In this document: positions 46,573 through 55,709 of the stretch, in pieces
Layout of the letters: each line of letters opens with the position of its first letter
Position numbering within the stretch: the first letter of the stretch is position 1
From: Streptomyces malaysiensis subsp. samsunensis
Lineage (GTDB): Bacteria; Actinomycetota; Actinomycetes; Streptomycetales; Streptomycetaceae
Direction of reading: 5' to 3'
NCBI RefSeq assembly: GCF_024519315.1
Contig: NZ_JANIIC010000052.1
Coordinates: 25,510 to 89,509 of the forward strand
DNA length: 64,000 nucleotides
Notes under the pieces: model-generated
Told to the model about the DNA's origin: nothing
The model's input: only the letters and a program-made list of their open reading frames with translations
Databases searched by the model: none
Program-made: the position numbers and the translations under genes

Positions 46573-47574
46573 CTCCCCGCGGTTCAGCCGCCGCGCGACC
46601 TCCGTCGCCCAGTACGTGAGGATCATCCCCGCGCCCGCGCGCCGCACCGAGGTCAACGTCTCCATGATCGCGCGGTCGCGGTCGATCCAGCCGTTGGCCG
46701 CGGCCGCCTCGACCATCGCGTACTCACCGGAGATCTGGTACGCGGCCACCGGCACGTCCACGGCGTCGGCGATCTGCCGCAGGATGTCCAGGTACGGCAG
46801 GGCCGGCTTCACCATGACCATGTCCGCGCCCTCGGCCAGGTCCAGCTCCAGCTCGCGCAGGGACTCCCGGGCGTTGGCCGGGTCCTGCTGGTAGGTCTTG
46901 CGGTCGCCCTTCAGCGACGAGCCCACCGCCTCGCGGAACGGACCGTAGAAGGCGGAGGAGTACTTCGCGGTGTAGGCGAGGATCGAGATGTCCTGGTGCC
47001 CGGCGCCGTCCAGCGCCTCGCGGATCACCCGGACCTGCCCGTCCATCATCCCGCTGGGGCCCACGGTGTGGACGCCCGCGTCGGCCTGGACGCGCGCCAT
47101 CTCCGCGTACCGCTCCAGCGTGGCGTCGTTGTCCACCCGGCCCTCGGCGTCCAGGACCCCGCAGTGGCCGTGGTCGGTGTGTTCGTCCAGGCACAGATCG
47201 GACATGATCACGAGGTCGTCGCCGACCTCCGCGCGCACATCCCGGATGGCCTGCTGAAGGATCCCGTCCGGGTCGGTGCCGGGGGTGCCGACGGCGTCCT
47301 TCTTGGACTCCTCAGGCACTCCGAAGAGCATGATCCCGCCGACCCCCGCGGCGACCGCCTCGGCCGCCGCCTTCCGCAGGGTGTCCCGGGTGTGCTGGAC
47401 GACGCCCGGCATCGACTCCAGCGGCACCGGCTCGGTCACGTCCTCGCGGACGAACGCGGGCAGGATCAGCTCCGCCGGGTGCAGCCGGGTCTCCGCGACC
47501 ATGCGCCGCATCGCGGGCGTGGTGCGCAGCCGGCGCGGCCGCGCACCGGGAAAACTGCCGTACGTGGTGCTCAA
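46570..47574 (-). CDS. hemB: Delta-aminolevulinic acid dehydratase (porphobilinogen synthase) HemB
   Basis: 334 residues. HemB condenses two 5-aminolevulinates to porphobilinogen. Motifs: DLCLDEHTDHGHCGV, AYTAKYSSAFYGPFREA (first Schiff Lys region) and DMVMVKPALPYLDILR (catalytic Lys). The TTG at 47574 overlaps the hemD stop as TTGA, which couples it to the rex-hemACD run. ATG is absent at this point and TTG is the only start fitting the overlap. Confidence 0.95.
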   Translation of the reverse strand: MSTTYGSFPGARPRRLRTTPAMRRMVAETRLHPAELILPAFVREDVTEPVPLESMPGVVQHTRDTLRKAAAEAVAAGVGGIMLFGVPEESKKDAVGTPGTDPDGILQQAIRDVRAEVGDDLVIMSDLCLDEHTDHGHCGVLDAEGRVDNDATLERYAEMARVQADAGVHTVGPSGMMDGQVRVIREALDGAGHQDISILAYTAKYSSAFYGPFREAVGSSLKGDRKTYQQDPANARESLRELELDLAEGADMVMVKPALPYLDILRQIADAVDVPVAAYQISGEYAMVEAAAANGWIDRDRAIMETLTSVRRAGAGMILTYWATEVARRLNRGE

Positions 47575-49235
47575 GAGCGTGCCCTCCTCCGCGAACCGGG
47601 CCGTCGCTCGCTCGGGCGGGTGACCGGCTCCCCGGCCTCGATCGCGGCCTGGCGCCGCGCCGCCCCGAAGTCCGCGAGCGCCTCGGCCAGCTTGAGCACC
47701 GAGGGCTCGGGCGACAGCACGTCCACCCGCAGGCCGTGCTCCTCCGCGGTCTTCGCGGTGGCCGGGCCGATACAGGCGATGACAGTGACATTGTGCGGCT
47801 TGCCCGCGATGCCGACGAGGTTCCGCACGGTGGACGACGAGGTGAAGAGCACCGCGTCGAACCCGCCGCCCTTGATGGCCTCACGGGTCTCGGCCGGCGG
47901 CGGCGAGGCGCGCACGGTGCGGTACGCGGTCACGTCGTCGACCTCCCAGCCCAGCTCGATCAGCCCGGCGACCAGGGTCTCGGTGGCGATGTCGGCACGC
48001 GGCAGGAAGACCCGGTCGATCGGGTCGAAGACCGGGTCGTACGGCGGCCAGTCCTCCAGCAGCCCGGCCGCGGACTGCTCACCGCTGGGCACCAGATCCG
48101 GCTTCACCCCGAAGTCGATCAGCGACCTCGCGGTCTGCTCGCCCACCGCGGCGACCTTGATCCCGGCGAACGCGCGGGCGTCGAGCCCGTACTCCTCGAA
48201 CTTCTCCCGCACCGCCTTGACCGCGTTGACCGAGGTGAAGGCGATCCACTCATAGCGCCCGGTGACCAGGCCCTTGACCGCGCGCTCCATCTGCTGCGGG
48301 GTGCGCGGCGGCTCCACGGCGATCGTCGGCACCTCGCTGGGCACCGCGCCGTAACCGCGCAGCTGGTCCGAGAGCGAGGCGGCCTGCTCCTTGGTGCGCG
48401 GCACCAGGACCTTCCAGCCGAACAGCGGCTTGGACTCGAACCAAGACAGCTGATCGCGCTTACCGGCCGCGCTCTGCTCCCCGACCACGGCTATCACCGG
48501 CTGCCCGCCCTGCGGCGACGGCAGCACCTTCGCCGCCTTCAGCACCTGGGCGATGGTCCCCAGCGTCGCGGACCAGGTCCGCTGGCGGGTGGTGGTGCCG
48601 GCGACGGTGACGGTGAGCGGGGTGTCCGGCTTGCGGCCCGCGGCCACCAGCTCGCCCGCGGCGGCGGCCACCGTCTCCAGGGTCGCGGAGACCACGGCGG
48701 TCGCGTCGGACGAGCCGATCTCGCTCCAGCAGCGCTCATCGGCGGTCAGCGCGTCCACGAAGCGCACATCGGCGCTGTGGGCGTCCCGCAGCGGCACTCC
48801 CGCGTAGGCGGGCACGCCCACCGCGGCGGCCACACCGGGCACCACCTCGAAGACGATGCCCTCGGCGGCGCAGGCGAGCATCTCGTCGGCGGCGTATCCG
48901 TCGAGGCCGGGGTCGCCCGCGACCGCGCGGACGACCCGCTTGCCGCCGCGCGCGGCCGTCATGACAAGATTGGCGCTGTCCCGGAGTACCGGGACGGTGG
49001 CGGTGCCTGATGACCCATCAGCGTCCGCCTGCCGCGGCGTGCCCTGAGCGTCCGCGGCCACGCCCGGCCTGACGTGACTGCGCACCACGTCGAGCACTTG
49101 AGGGTCGGCGATCAGTACGTCAGCGGCGGCCAGAGCCTCCACGGCGCGCAAGGTCAGCAGGCCCGGATCTCCGGGGCCGGCACCGAGAAAGGTGACGTGT
49201 CCGCAGCCGGGGTGATTCGGGGCGGTGGGGTTCAA
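47571..49235 (-). CDS. hemD: Bifunctional uroporphyrinogen-III methyltransferase / uroporphyrinogen-III synthase (CobA-HemD)
   Basis: 554 residues: an N-terminal SUMT part (HVTFLGAGPGDPGLLTLRAVEAL, then VVPGVAAAVGVPAYAGVPL) and a C-terminal HemD part (ESKPLFGWKVLVPRTKEQA, YEWIAFTSVNAVKAVREKFE, TSSSTVRNLV). The fusion makes uroporphyrinogen III and methylates it toward sirohaem/cobalamin. Start TTG at 49235, with GGGGGAG upstream; it overlaps hemC's TGA as TTGA. The hemB start overlaps its own stop in the same way. Confidence 0.92.
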   Translation of the reverse strand: MNPTAPNHPGCGHVTFLGAGPGDPGLLTLRAVEALAAADVLIADPQVLDVVRSHVRPGVAADAQGTPRQADADGSSGTATVPVLRDSANLVMTAARGGKRVVRAVAGDPGLDGYAADEMLACAAEGIVFEVVPGVAAAVGVPAYAGVPLRDAHSADVRFVDALTADERCWSEIGSSDATAVVSATLETVAAAAGELVAAGRKPDTPLTVTVAGTTTRQRTWSATLGTIAQVLKAAKVLPSPQGGQPVIAVVGEQSAAGKRDQLSWFESKPLFGWKVLVPRTKEQAASLSDQLRGYGAVPSEVPTIAVEPPRTPQQMERAVKGLVTGRYEWIAFTSVNAVKAVREKFEEYGLDARAFAGIKVAAVGEQTARSLIDFGVKPDLVPSGEQSAAGLLEDWPPYDPVFDPIDRVFLPRADIATETLVAGLIELGWEVDDVTAYRTVRASPPPAETREAIKGGGFDAVLFTSSSTVRNLVGIAGKPHNVTVIACIGPATAKTAEEHGLRVDVLSPEPSVLKLAEALADFGAARRQAAIEAGEPVTRPSERRPGSRRRARS

Positions 49236-50221
49236 AGTGCTCGCTCCCCCATAAGACCGGCCGCACCCTTGGCGAGCATCTCGGCCGCGAGTACGCGACC
49301 GAGGTCCGCGGCGTCGCCGGGCGACGCGGGTACGGGACCGGTGGTGGACAGCTGCACCAGCGTCGTGCCGTCGAGCGTGCCGACGACGCCGCGCAGGCGC
49401 ATTTCGGTGACAACCTGACCGTCGCCCAACAGGTCGGCCAGCGCCCCCACGGGTGCGCTGCAACCGGCCTCCAGGGCGGCGAGCAGGGAACGCTCGGCGG
49501 TCACGGCGACCCGTGTGCACGGGTCGTCGATCTCGGCGAGCCGGGCAGCGAGCGAGGCGCTGGACGCGGCGCACTCCACTGCCAGGGCCCCCTGGCCGGG
49601 GGCGGGCAAAACATGGTCGGCATCGAGCAGCTCGGTCGCCTCGCCGATCCGCCCCAGCCGGGTCAGACCGGCGGCGGCGAGCACCACGGCGTCCAGCCGC
49701 CCGGACCGGACGTAGCCGATACGGGTGCCGACATTGCCGCGTATCGGCACGGTCTCGATGTCGAGGCCGAGGGAGCGGGCCCATGCGTTCAGCTGGGCCG
49801 CGCGGCGCGGGGATCCGGTGCCTATCCGGGCCCCCGGCGGAAGCTGGGCGAAGGTGAGCCCGTCCCGGGCGATCAGCGCGTCGCGCGGGTCCTCGCGGCG
49901 CGGGACGGCGGCCAGCGCGAGCCCCTCCGGCTCCGCGGTGGGAAGGTCCTTCAGCGAGTGCACGGCCAGGTCGATCTCACCGCGCAGCAGCGCCTCGCGC
50001 AGCGCCGAGACAAAGACACCGGCGCCGCCGATCTGGGCGAGGTGCTCCCGCGAGGTGTCGCCGTACGTGGTGATCTCGACCAGTTCGACGGGGCGCCCGG
50101 TGACGTCCCGCACCAGATCCGCGACCAGGCCGGACTGGGCCATGGCGAGCGCGCTGCGGCGGGTGCCCAGGCGCAGCGGCGGAGCGCCGCCGGAGGCGGC
50201 GGGTGAGGGGGTGGCGTTCAT
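49232..50221 (-). CDS. hemC: Porphobilinogen deaminase (hydroxymethylbilane synthase) HemC
   Basis: 329 residues. Joins four porphobilinogens into hydroxymethylbilane. LRLGTRRSALAMAQSGLVADL at the start, GEIDLAVHSLKDLPT, RDALIARDG, GTGSPRRAAQL, RGNVGTRI and the dipyrromethane-cofactor Cys in LEAGCSAPVGAL. ATG overlaps hemA's stop (ATGA). Middle of the hemA-hemC-hemD-hemB run. Confidence 0.95.
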   Translation of the reverse strand: MNATPSPAASGGAPPLRLGTRRSALAMAQSGLVADLVRDVTGRPVELVEITTYGDTSREHLAQIGGAGVFVSALREALLRGEIDLAVHSLKDLPTAEPEGLALAAVPRREDPRDALIARDGLTFAQLPPGARIGTGSPRRAAQLNAWARSLGLDIETVPIRGNVGTRIGYVRSGRLDAVVLAAAGLTRLGRIGEATELLDADHVLPAPGQGALAVECAASSASLAARLAEIDDPCTRVAVTAERSLLAALEAGCSAPVGALADLLGDGQVVTEMRLRGVVGTLDGTTLVQLSTTGPVPASPGDAADLGRVLAAEMLAKGAAGLMGERAL

Positions 50222-51687
50222 GCCCGGCCTCCCTTCGGGTCGTTCGGTCCGGCGGTGCGGGCGGAGCCGTCCGCGCGGCTGACGGCGGCGACCGCCTGCG
50301 GATCGAGGTCGAACAGCTCGCGCAGGGCGTCCGCGTAACCGGCGCCTCCCGGAGTGCTCGCGAGCTGCTTGACCCGCACGGTGGGCGCGTGCAGCAGCTT
50401 GTCGACGACCCTGCGCACGGTCTGCGTGATCTCGGCGCGCTGCTTGTCGTCCAGATCGGGAAGGCGCCCGTCGAGGCGGGCGATCTCGCTGGCGACGACG
50501 TCCGCAGCCATGGTACGCAGCGCGACCACGGTCGGGGTGATATGCGCGGCACGCTGGGCCGCCCCGAAGGCGGCCACCTCCTCGGAGACGATGGCACGCA
50601 CCTTGTCCACGTCGGCGGCCATCGCCCCGGCGGACGAGCCCGGCTCCCCGGACGGCTCGGCGGCCGCCTCGGCGAGGGACTCTATGTCGACCAGGTGCAG
50701 CCCCTCGACGCGGTGCGCCGCGGCGTCGATGTCGCGCGGCATCGCCAGGTCCAGCAGCGAGACGTCCGCCGCCGCGGGGTGGGCCCCGGGTGGACAGGCG
50801 GCGCGCTGGGCGAGCGCGGTGCGCAGCTCGGCGGCGGTCAGGACCAGACCGGTCGCGCCCGTACAGGACACCACGATGTCGGCGTGCGGCAGCTCGGCGG
50901 AGACCCGGTCCCGGGGCACGGCGCGGGCCACCAGACCCCCGCGCAACGTTTCCTCACCCGCGGCGGTGACCGCGGCCGGGGTGGCCGCGTGCTGCTCGGC
51001 CAGGGACTCGGCCAGGCGCAGGGCCCGCTCCAACGTCCTGTTGGCGATCACCAGTTCTGCCACTCCGGCGCGTGCGAGCGTCGCCGCCGCCAGCGAGGAC
51101 ATCGAACCGGCGCCGATCACCAGGGCCCGCTTGCCCCGGGCCCACTCCGCCACCGGCGCGCCCTGGGCCAGCTGCTCCAGGCCGAAGGTGACCAGCGACT
51201 GACCCGCCCGGTCGATACCGGTCTCGCTGTGGGCCCGCTTGCCGACCCGCAGCGCCTGCTGGAAGAGATCGTTCAGCAGCCGTCCGGCGGTGTGCAGCTC
51301 CTGCCCCAGCGCGAGCGCGTCCTTGATCTGGCCGAGGATCTGGCCCTCGCCGACGACCATCGAGTCCAGCCCGCAGGCCACCGAGAACAGGTGGTGGACG
51401 GCCCGGTCCTCGTAGTGGACGTAGAGATACGGGGTGAGCTCGTCCAGTCCGACGCCGGTGTGCTGGGCGAGCAGCGTGGACAGCTCGGCGACCCCGGCGT
51501 GGAACTTGTCCACATCGGCGTAGAGCTCGATGCGGTTGCAGGTGGCCAGCACCGCGGCCTCGGTGGCGGGCTCGGCGGCGAGGGTGTCCTGCACCAGCTT
51601 CGCCTGCTCGTCCCCCACGAGGGAGGCGCGCTCCAGCACGCTCACGGGCGCGCTGCGGTGGCTCAGTCCGACGACGAGGAGACTCAT
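50218..51687 (-). CDS. hemA: Glutamyl-tRNA reductase HemA
   Basis: 489 residues. Reduces glutamyl-tRNA-Glu to glutamate-1-semialdehyde, the first committed haem step; HemL (23161-24477) uses the product. LSHRSAPVSVLERA near the start, catalytic Cys in LATCNRIELYAD, EGQILGQIKDAL, NADPH site GAGSMSSLAAATLARAG and the C-terminal dimerisation helix. ATG overlaps the rex stop (ATGA at 51684-51687), so rex leads the operon. It is therefore under Rex control by position. Confidence 0.96.
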   Translation of the reverse strand: MSLLVVGLSHRSAPVSVLERASLVGDEQAKLVQDTLAAEPATEAAVLATCNRIELYADVDKFHAGVAELSTLLAQHTGVGLDELTPYLYVHYEDRAVHHLFSVACGLDSMVVGEGQILGQIKDALALGQELHTAGRLLNDLFQQALRVGKRAHSETGIDRAGQSLVTFGLEQLAQGAPVAEWARGKRALVIGAGSMSSLAAATLARAGVAELVIANRTLERALRLAESLAEQHAATPAAVTAAGEETLRGGLVARAVPRDRVSAELPHADIVVSCTGATGLVLTAAELRTALAQRAACPPGAHPAAADVSLLDLAMPRDIDAAAHRVEGLHLVDIESLAEAAAEPSGEPGSSAGAMAADVDKVRAIVSEEVAAFGAAQRAAHITPTVVALRTMAADVVASEIARLDGRLPDLDDKQRAEITQTVRRVVDKLLHAPTVRVKQLASTPGGAGYADALRELFDLDPQAVAAVSRADGSARTAGPNDPKGGRA

Positions 51688-52487
51688 GCCGGCATCACGG
51701 CGGGCACGTCCCCGTCAGGTCCTTGTCGGCCGCTGTCGGCGCCGGGAGCGCCGGGGGGTGCGCGGTGGGGCGACACGGGCGGCGGGGATACGGCCCCCGC
51801 GCCCTCCTCGGGGGCGGCGACCTCCTCGCCCGCCTTGCGCTGCTCGTGGAAGGCGAGGATCTGGAGCTCGATCGAGAGATCGACCTTGCGCACGTCCACC
51901 CCGTCCGGAACGGACAGCACGGTGGGCGCGAAGTTGAGGATCGAGGTGATCCCGGCGGCGACGAGCCGGTCGCAGACCTGCTGGGCCGCGCCCGCCGGGG
52001 TGGCGATGACGCCGATCGAGACCCCGTTGTCCGTGATGATCTTCTCTAGCTCGTCGGTGTGCTGCACCGGGATGCCCGCGACCGGCTTCCCGGCCATGGC
52101 GGGATCGGCGTCGATCAGCGCGGCGACCCGGAAACCGCGGGAGGCGAAGCCGCCGTAGTTCGCGAGCGCGGCGCCGAGGTTACCGATACCGACGATCACA
52201 ACCGGCCAGTCCTGGGTGAGCCCGAGCTCCCGCGAGATCTGGTAGACGAGGTACTCCACGTCGTAGCCGACACCGCGGGTGCCGTACGAACCGAGATAGG
52301 AGAAGTCCTTGCGCAGCTTGGCCGAATTGACGCCGGCCGCCGTGGCCAGCTCCTCCGAGGACACCGTGGGCACCGAGCGCTCCGAGAGAGCGGTCAGGGC
52401 CCGCAGATACAGCGGTAGCCGGGCGACGGTGGCCTCGGGGATCCCTCGGCTGCGGGTCGCCGGTCGGTGAGTTCGGCCAGTTGCCAC
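51684..52487 (-). CDS. rex: Redox-sensing transcriptional repressor Rex
   Basis: 267 residues from the GTG at 52487 (GCAGGAG upstream). Winged-helix DNA-binding domain (ARLPLYLRALTALSERS, ATAAGVNSAKLRKDFSYLG) and a Rossmann domain (VVIVGIGNLGAALANYGGF) that binds NADH and NAD+; high NADH releases Rex from DNA. A Rex operator (52563-52582) sits 76 bp upstream, so it represses itself and hemACDB. The C-terminal ~40 residues are a Pro/Ala/Gly tail. Leads a 4-bp-overlapping operon. Confidence 0.95.
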   Translation of the reverse strand: MATGRTHRPATRSRGIPEATVARLPLYLRALTALSERSVPTVSSEELATAAGVNSAKLRKDFSYLGSYGTRGVGYDVEYLVYQISRELGLTQDWPVVIVGIGNLGAALANYGGFASRGFRVAALIDADPAMAGKPVAGIPVQHTDELEKIITDNGVSIGVIATPAGAAQQVCDRLVAAGITSILNFAPTVLSVPDGVDVRKVDLSIELQILAFHEQRKAGEEVAAPEEGAGAVSPPPVSPHRAPPGAPGADSGRQGPDGDVPAVMPA

Positions 52488-52562
52488 GGTGCTCCTGCGG
52501 GTAGAGCGAGGCTGCGGGCGGCCGGGTGTTTCATGACCGCCCCATCGACAGCAGGCTATGTC

Positions 52563-52582
52563 TTTGTGAACGCGTGCACAAA
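52563..52582. promoter_or_regulatory. rex: Rex operator (ROP) ahead of rex-hemACD
   Basis: TTTGTGAACGCGTGCACAAA fits the Rex consensus TTGTGAAN4TTCACAA with one mismatch. On the minus strand a -35-like TTGTGC lies in the operator and a -10-like TAGCCT follows at 17 bp, so binding would block the promoter. It sits upstream of rex, as in S. coelicolor, where Rex is known to regulate this operon. It may also influence the divergent glutaredoxin-like gene. Confidence 0.85.
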
Positions 52583-52832
52583 GATGGTGTCCGCTTTGTC
52601 CTTGCAAAGTGACCGGTGTCACGCGCGTTTTCGGGCCAGCCGCGGAACCACTACCTGCGTCGCACCGTTCCCGGCGGGAACGCTCGTACCCCTGGACCGC
52701 CGACCGGAGCACAGGCGCTCACTCCTCACCTTTTTACCCCCGGACAGCAACAAAACGCCCACGATCGTAATCGACCGAGAGCCCACTTCCGAACTCGTCG
52801 GGAGCGGCCCGCCCGCGCGAGAGGGCATGCTT

Positions 52833-53117
52833 ATGGACATGAGTCCGCTGCTGCGCCGCACCCCGCGGAAGAAGCCCACCGAGCGCACGGTCACGCTGAT
52901 CGGCAAGCCCGACTGCCACCTGTGCGAGGACGCCGAGGCCGTGATCAAGGAGATCTGCGGGGAACTGGGCACCCCCTGGGAGAAGAAGGACATCACCCAG
53001 GACGAGGAGCTCCACCGCGTCTACTGGGAGCAGATCCCGGTGGTGCTCATCGACGGCGAGCAGCACGACTTCTGGCGGGTCGACCCCAAGCGGCTGCGCG
53101 CCGCGCTCGGCGGCTGA
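52833..53117 (+). CDS. Glutaredoxin-like protein (DUF836 family)
   Basis: About 94 residues; start ATG at 52833 fits GAGAGGG upstream best, though 52827 and 52839 are in frame. Thioredoxin fold: VTLIGKPDCHLCEDAEAVIKEI carries a CHLC redox pair, EQIPVVLIDGEQHDF the cis-Pro turn. DUF836 proteins are short, poorly characterised glutaredoxins. It is divergent from rex across a 345-bp region that contains the Rex operator. Possibly redox-linked. Confidence 0.85.
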   Translation: MDMSPLLRRTPRKKPTERTVTLIGKPDCHLCEDAEAVIKEICGELGTPWEKKDITQDEELHRVYWEQIPVVLIDGEQHDFWRVDPKRLRAALGG

Positions 53118-53224
53118 TTCCGGCCCCACGCGCGACCTCGCGCGGCCTCCCTTTCGCGTAACCTGAATCGGCCCGACACCCGGGCGTAACGGGATGCCGC
53201 CGGAGCGCTGGCTATGCTCGCTCC

Positions 53225-54148
53225 ATGGCCGCACTGGGATGGTTCACCCGACGCCGACGACCCGCCACCGAGCGGAGTGTCCTCGCCGGAGAGGCATCGG
53301 CCGAGGCCGCGCGCAAGTCATCGGCCGAGACCCCCGCACCGCAGCCACCCGCCGAGCCGGAGTTCCCCGTCGTCGGGGACGAGCTGGCCGCCGCCTTCTT
53401 CGACCTGGACAACACGGTCATGCAGGGCGCCGCGCTCTTCCACTTCGGCCGCGGCCTCTACAAGCGGCACTTCTTCCGCAAGCGCGAACTCGCCCGCTTC
53501 GCATGGCAGCAGACCTGGTTCCGGATGGCCGGGGTCGAGGACCCGGCGCACATGGAGGACGTGCGCAGCAGCGCCCTGTCCATCGTCAAGGGCCACCGGG
53601 TCTCCGAGCTGATGTCGATCGGCGAGGAGATCTACGACGAGTACATGGCCGACCGCATCTGGCCCGGCACCCGCGCCCTGGCCCAGGCCCACCTGGACGC
53701 CGGGCAGCGGGTCTGGCTGGTGACCGCCGCGCCGGTCGAGACCGCGACGATCATCGCCCGGCGGCTCGGCCTGACCGGGGCGCTGGGCACGGTGGCCGAG
53801 TCGGTGGGCGGCATCTACACCGGCCGGCTGGTCGGCGAGCCGCTGCACGGCCCGGCCAAGGCCGAGGCCGTACGGGCGCTGGCAACGGCCGAGGGGCTGG
53901 ACCTCTCCCGCTGCGCGGCCTACAGCGACTCCTCCAACGACATCCCGATGCTGTCCATCGTGGGTCATCCGTACGCGGTGAATCCGGACAGCGGACTGCG
54001 CAAACACGCCCGTGAGCACGGCTGGCGGCTGCGCGACTACCGCACCGGCCGCAAAGCGGCCAAGATCGGCATCCCGGCGGCGGCCGGGGTGGGCGCGGTG
54101 GCGGGCGGTACGGCGGCCGCCGTGGCGCTGCACCGCCGGCGCCGCTGA
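53225..54148 (+). CDS. HAD-superfamily IB phosphatase (SerB-like)
   Basis: 307 residues. A Ser/Ala/Pro-rich N-terminus (~60 residues), then the HAD core: FFDLDNTVMQGAALFHFGRG (Asp nucleophile motif DLDNT), VWLVTAAPVETATIIARRL (Thr/Ser motif) and YSDSSNDIPML (metal Asp motif). A hydrophobic C-terminal segment (GIPAAAGVGAVAGGTAAAVAL) may anchor it. Substrate unknown. Follows the glutaredoxin gene by 107 bp, same order as in other streptomycetes. Confidence 0.88.
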   Translation: MAALGWFTRRRRPATERSVLAGEASAEAARKSSAETPAPQPPAEPEFPVVGDELAAAFFDLDNTVMQGAALFHFGRGLYKRHFFRKRELARFAWQQTWFRMAGVEDPAHMEDVRSSALSIVKGHRVSELMSIGEEIYDEYMADRIWPGTRALAQAHLDAGQRVWLVTAAPVETATIIARRLGLTGALGTVAESVGGIYTGRLVGEPLHGPAKAEAVRALATAEGLDLSRCAAYSDSSNDIPMLSIVGHPYAVNPDSGLRKHAREHGWRLRDYRTGRKAAKIGIPAAAGVGAVAGGTAAAVALHRRRR

Positions 54149-54685
54149 CCGCCCGGCGCTCGCACGCCCGCGCCACTCCCCGGTCCACCGCCGGCCTCCC
54201 CATGCCCCCTTCCGACCCCCTCCGACCTCCTGTTGAGCGCCTTCCGGTGTGCTCCTTTCGGGCGGTGCTGACCGCCTGCGTACGACCGTGACCGAGGACG
54301 GTCAAAGCTGACCGGCGATCGCGCTCCGTGACGACGTGCCCATCGATACACAGCGTCACCAAGCGAACGCGCCCGCCCTGTTTCGGTCATTCCGCACTTC
54401 CTACCCCACAGCGCCCCCGCCAGCCCCCTTACCGCCGCTTTGTCACAACACGCCACGCAATCGCACAACCCACGTACGGTTCCGGTCAATTAGCAGTACA
54501 CGTTCGATACTTGATCCGTCGTCAATCCATAACAGAACGAACGGAAACGATGATTTGAGCAACTGGGTGTAGTGCTGCCTGTACGAAGCGTTATTCTCCT
54601 TAGACGCAAACCGGTACCCACGCGTCCCTACGGCGGGTGACGGTCCCGTACTGCACGTGATGGAAGCTCTGCCTCTGGGAGTCCC
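54149..54685 (+). promoter_or_regulatory. bldN: Long bldN upstream region
   Basis: 537 bp with no gene I can support. The last 250 bp are markedly A+T-richer (for example CAATCCATAACAGAACGAACG and GCGTTATTCTCCTTAGACGC), consistent with a complex developmental promoter. BldD is known to act at bldN in S. coelicolor; ACTGGGTGTAG near 54562 loosely fits one half of the BldD box, but not well enough to claim a site. Confidence 0.4.
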
Positions 54686-55492
54686 GTGTACCCACACGTC
54701 GGGGTTGACGCCTCGGGCCTGGCTACGCTGCGCGCAACGGTCCTCGACTGTCTGCGCGGCTTCGTCCCCACCGCGTATGCCGTCCCCGCCCTCGCCACCC
54801 CCCAGCCCGTCAGCCCAGCCGTCGGCACGGTCGACCGCCCCGGCCAGGCCGGTCCGTGCTACGCCCTGGCGGACGGCGGCGCCGCGGTCGGCAGACGCTC
54901 CCGCGGCTCCACCTCAACCACCCGGCGCCCAGGCGCCGACAGCGACAGCCGCCGCATGATGGACCTCGTCGAGCGCGCCCAGGCCGGGGAGGCCGAAGCG
55001 TTCGGCAGGCTCTACGACCAGTACGCCGACACGGTCTACCGCTACATCTACTACCGCGTGGGCGGCAAGGCCACGGCCGAGGACCTCACCAGCGAGACGT
55101 TCCTGCGGGCCCTGCGCCGCATCGGCACGTTCACCTGGCAGGGCCGCGACTTCGGCGCCTGGCTGGTGACCATCGCCCGCAACCTCGTCGCCGACCACTT
55201 CAAGTCCAGCCGCTTCCGGCTGGAGGTCACCACCGGCGAGATGCTGGACGCCAACGAGGTCGAGCGCAGCCCCGAGGACTCCGTCCTCGAATCGCTGTCC
55301 AACGCGGCCCTGCTCCAAGCGGTGCGAAAACTCAACCCGCAGCAGCAGGAGTGTGTGACGCTCCGCTTCCTCCAGGGCCTCTCGGTCGCCGAGACCGCCC
55401 GGGTCATGGGGAAGAACGAGGGCGCGATCAAAACCCTTCAGTACCGGGCCGTCCGCACTCTGGCCCGGCTCCTTCCGGACGACGCCCGCTGA
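54686..55492 (+). CDS. bldN: ECF RNA polymerase sigma factor BldN
   Basis: 268 residues. The N-terminal ~85 residues (MYPHVGVDASGLATLRATV and on) are the BldN pro-sequence that must be removed to activate the protein. Then sigma-2 (FGRLYDQYADTVYRYIYYRVGG) and sigma-4 (VRKLNPQQQECVTLRFLQGL). BldN directs aerial-hyphae genes, chaplins and rodlins, and rsbN. Start GTG at 54686. RsbN follows 217 bp on. Confidence 0.95.
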   Translation: MYPHVGVDASGLATLRATVLDCLRGFVPTAYAVPALATPQPVSPAVGTVDRPGQAGPCYALADGGAAVGRRSRGSTSTTRRPGADSDSRRMMDLVERAQAGEAEAFGRLYDQYADTVYRYIYYRVGGKATAEDLTSETFLRALRRIGTFTWQGRDFGAWLVTIARNLVADHFKSSRFRLEVTTGEMLDANEVERSPEDSVLESLSNAALLQAVRKLNPQQQECVTLRFLQGLSVAETARVMGKNEGAIKTLQYRAVRTLARLLPDDAR

Positions 55493-55550
55493 CCGCCCGT
55501 AGCGCCGCGGCCACGGCCCGTCCGCCCGGCGGCAGGGCCCGTGAGGAGGG

Positions 55551-55579
55551 CGTAACCCGGGTGCTGCGCCGCTCGTTGT
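55551..55579 (+). promoter_or_regulatory. rsbN: Sigma-BldN-type promoter for rsbN
   Basis: CGTAAC (55551-55556), 17 bp, CGTTGT (55574-55579). The sigma-BldN consensus as I recall it is CGTAAC-N16-CGTTGA. In S. venezuelae rsbN is a sigma-BldN target, so this fits. It lies 131 bp before the rsbN GTG. Confidence 0.6.
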
Positions 55580-55709
55580 GGGGGATGCAGGCGCCTCGTG
55601 GTCGTACCCTGCCCGTGGTCCACTCACTCGATCGGGTGGACGCGCGCATGGCACGGAACCCTCGGGTGTCCTGAGGAGTCGACCGTCACGACGAGAGGAG
55701 GTGCCGCCT

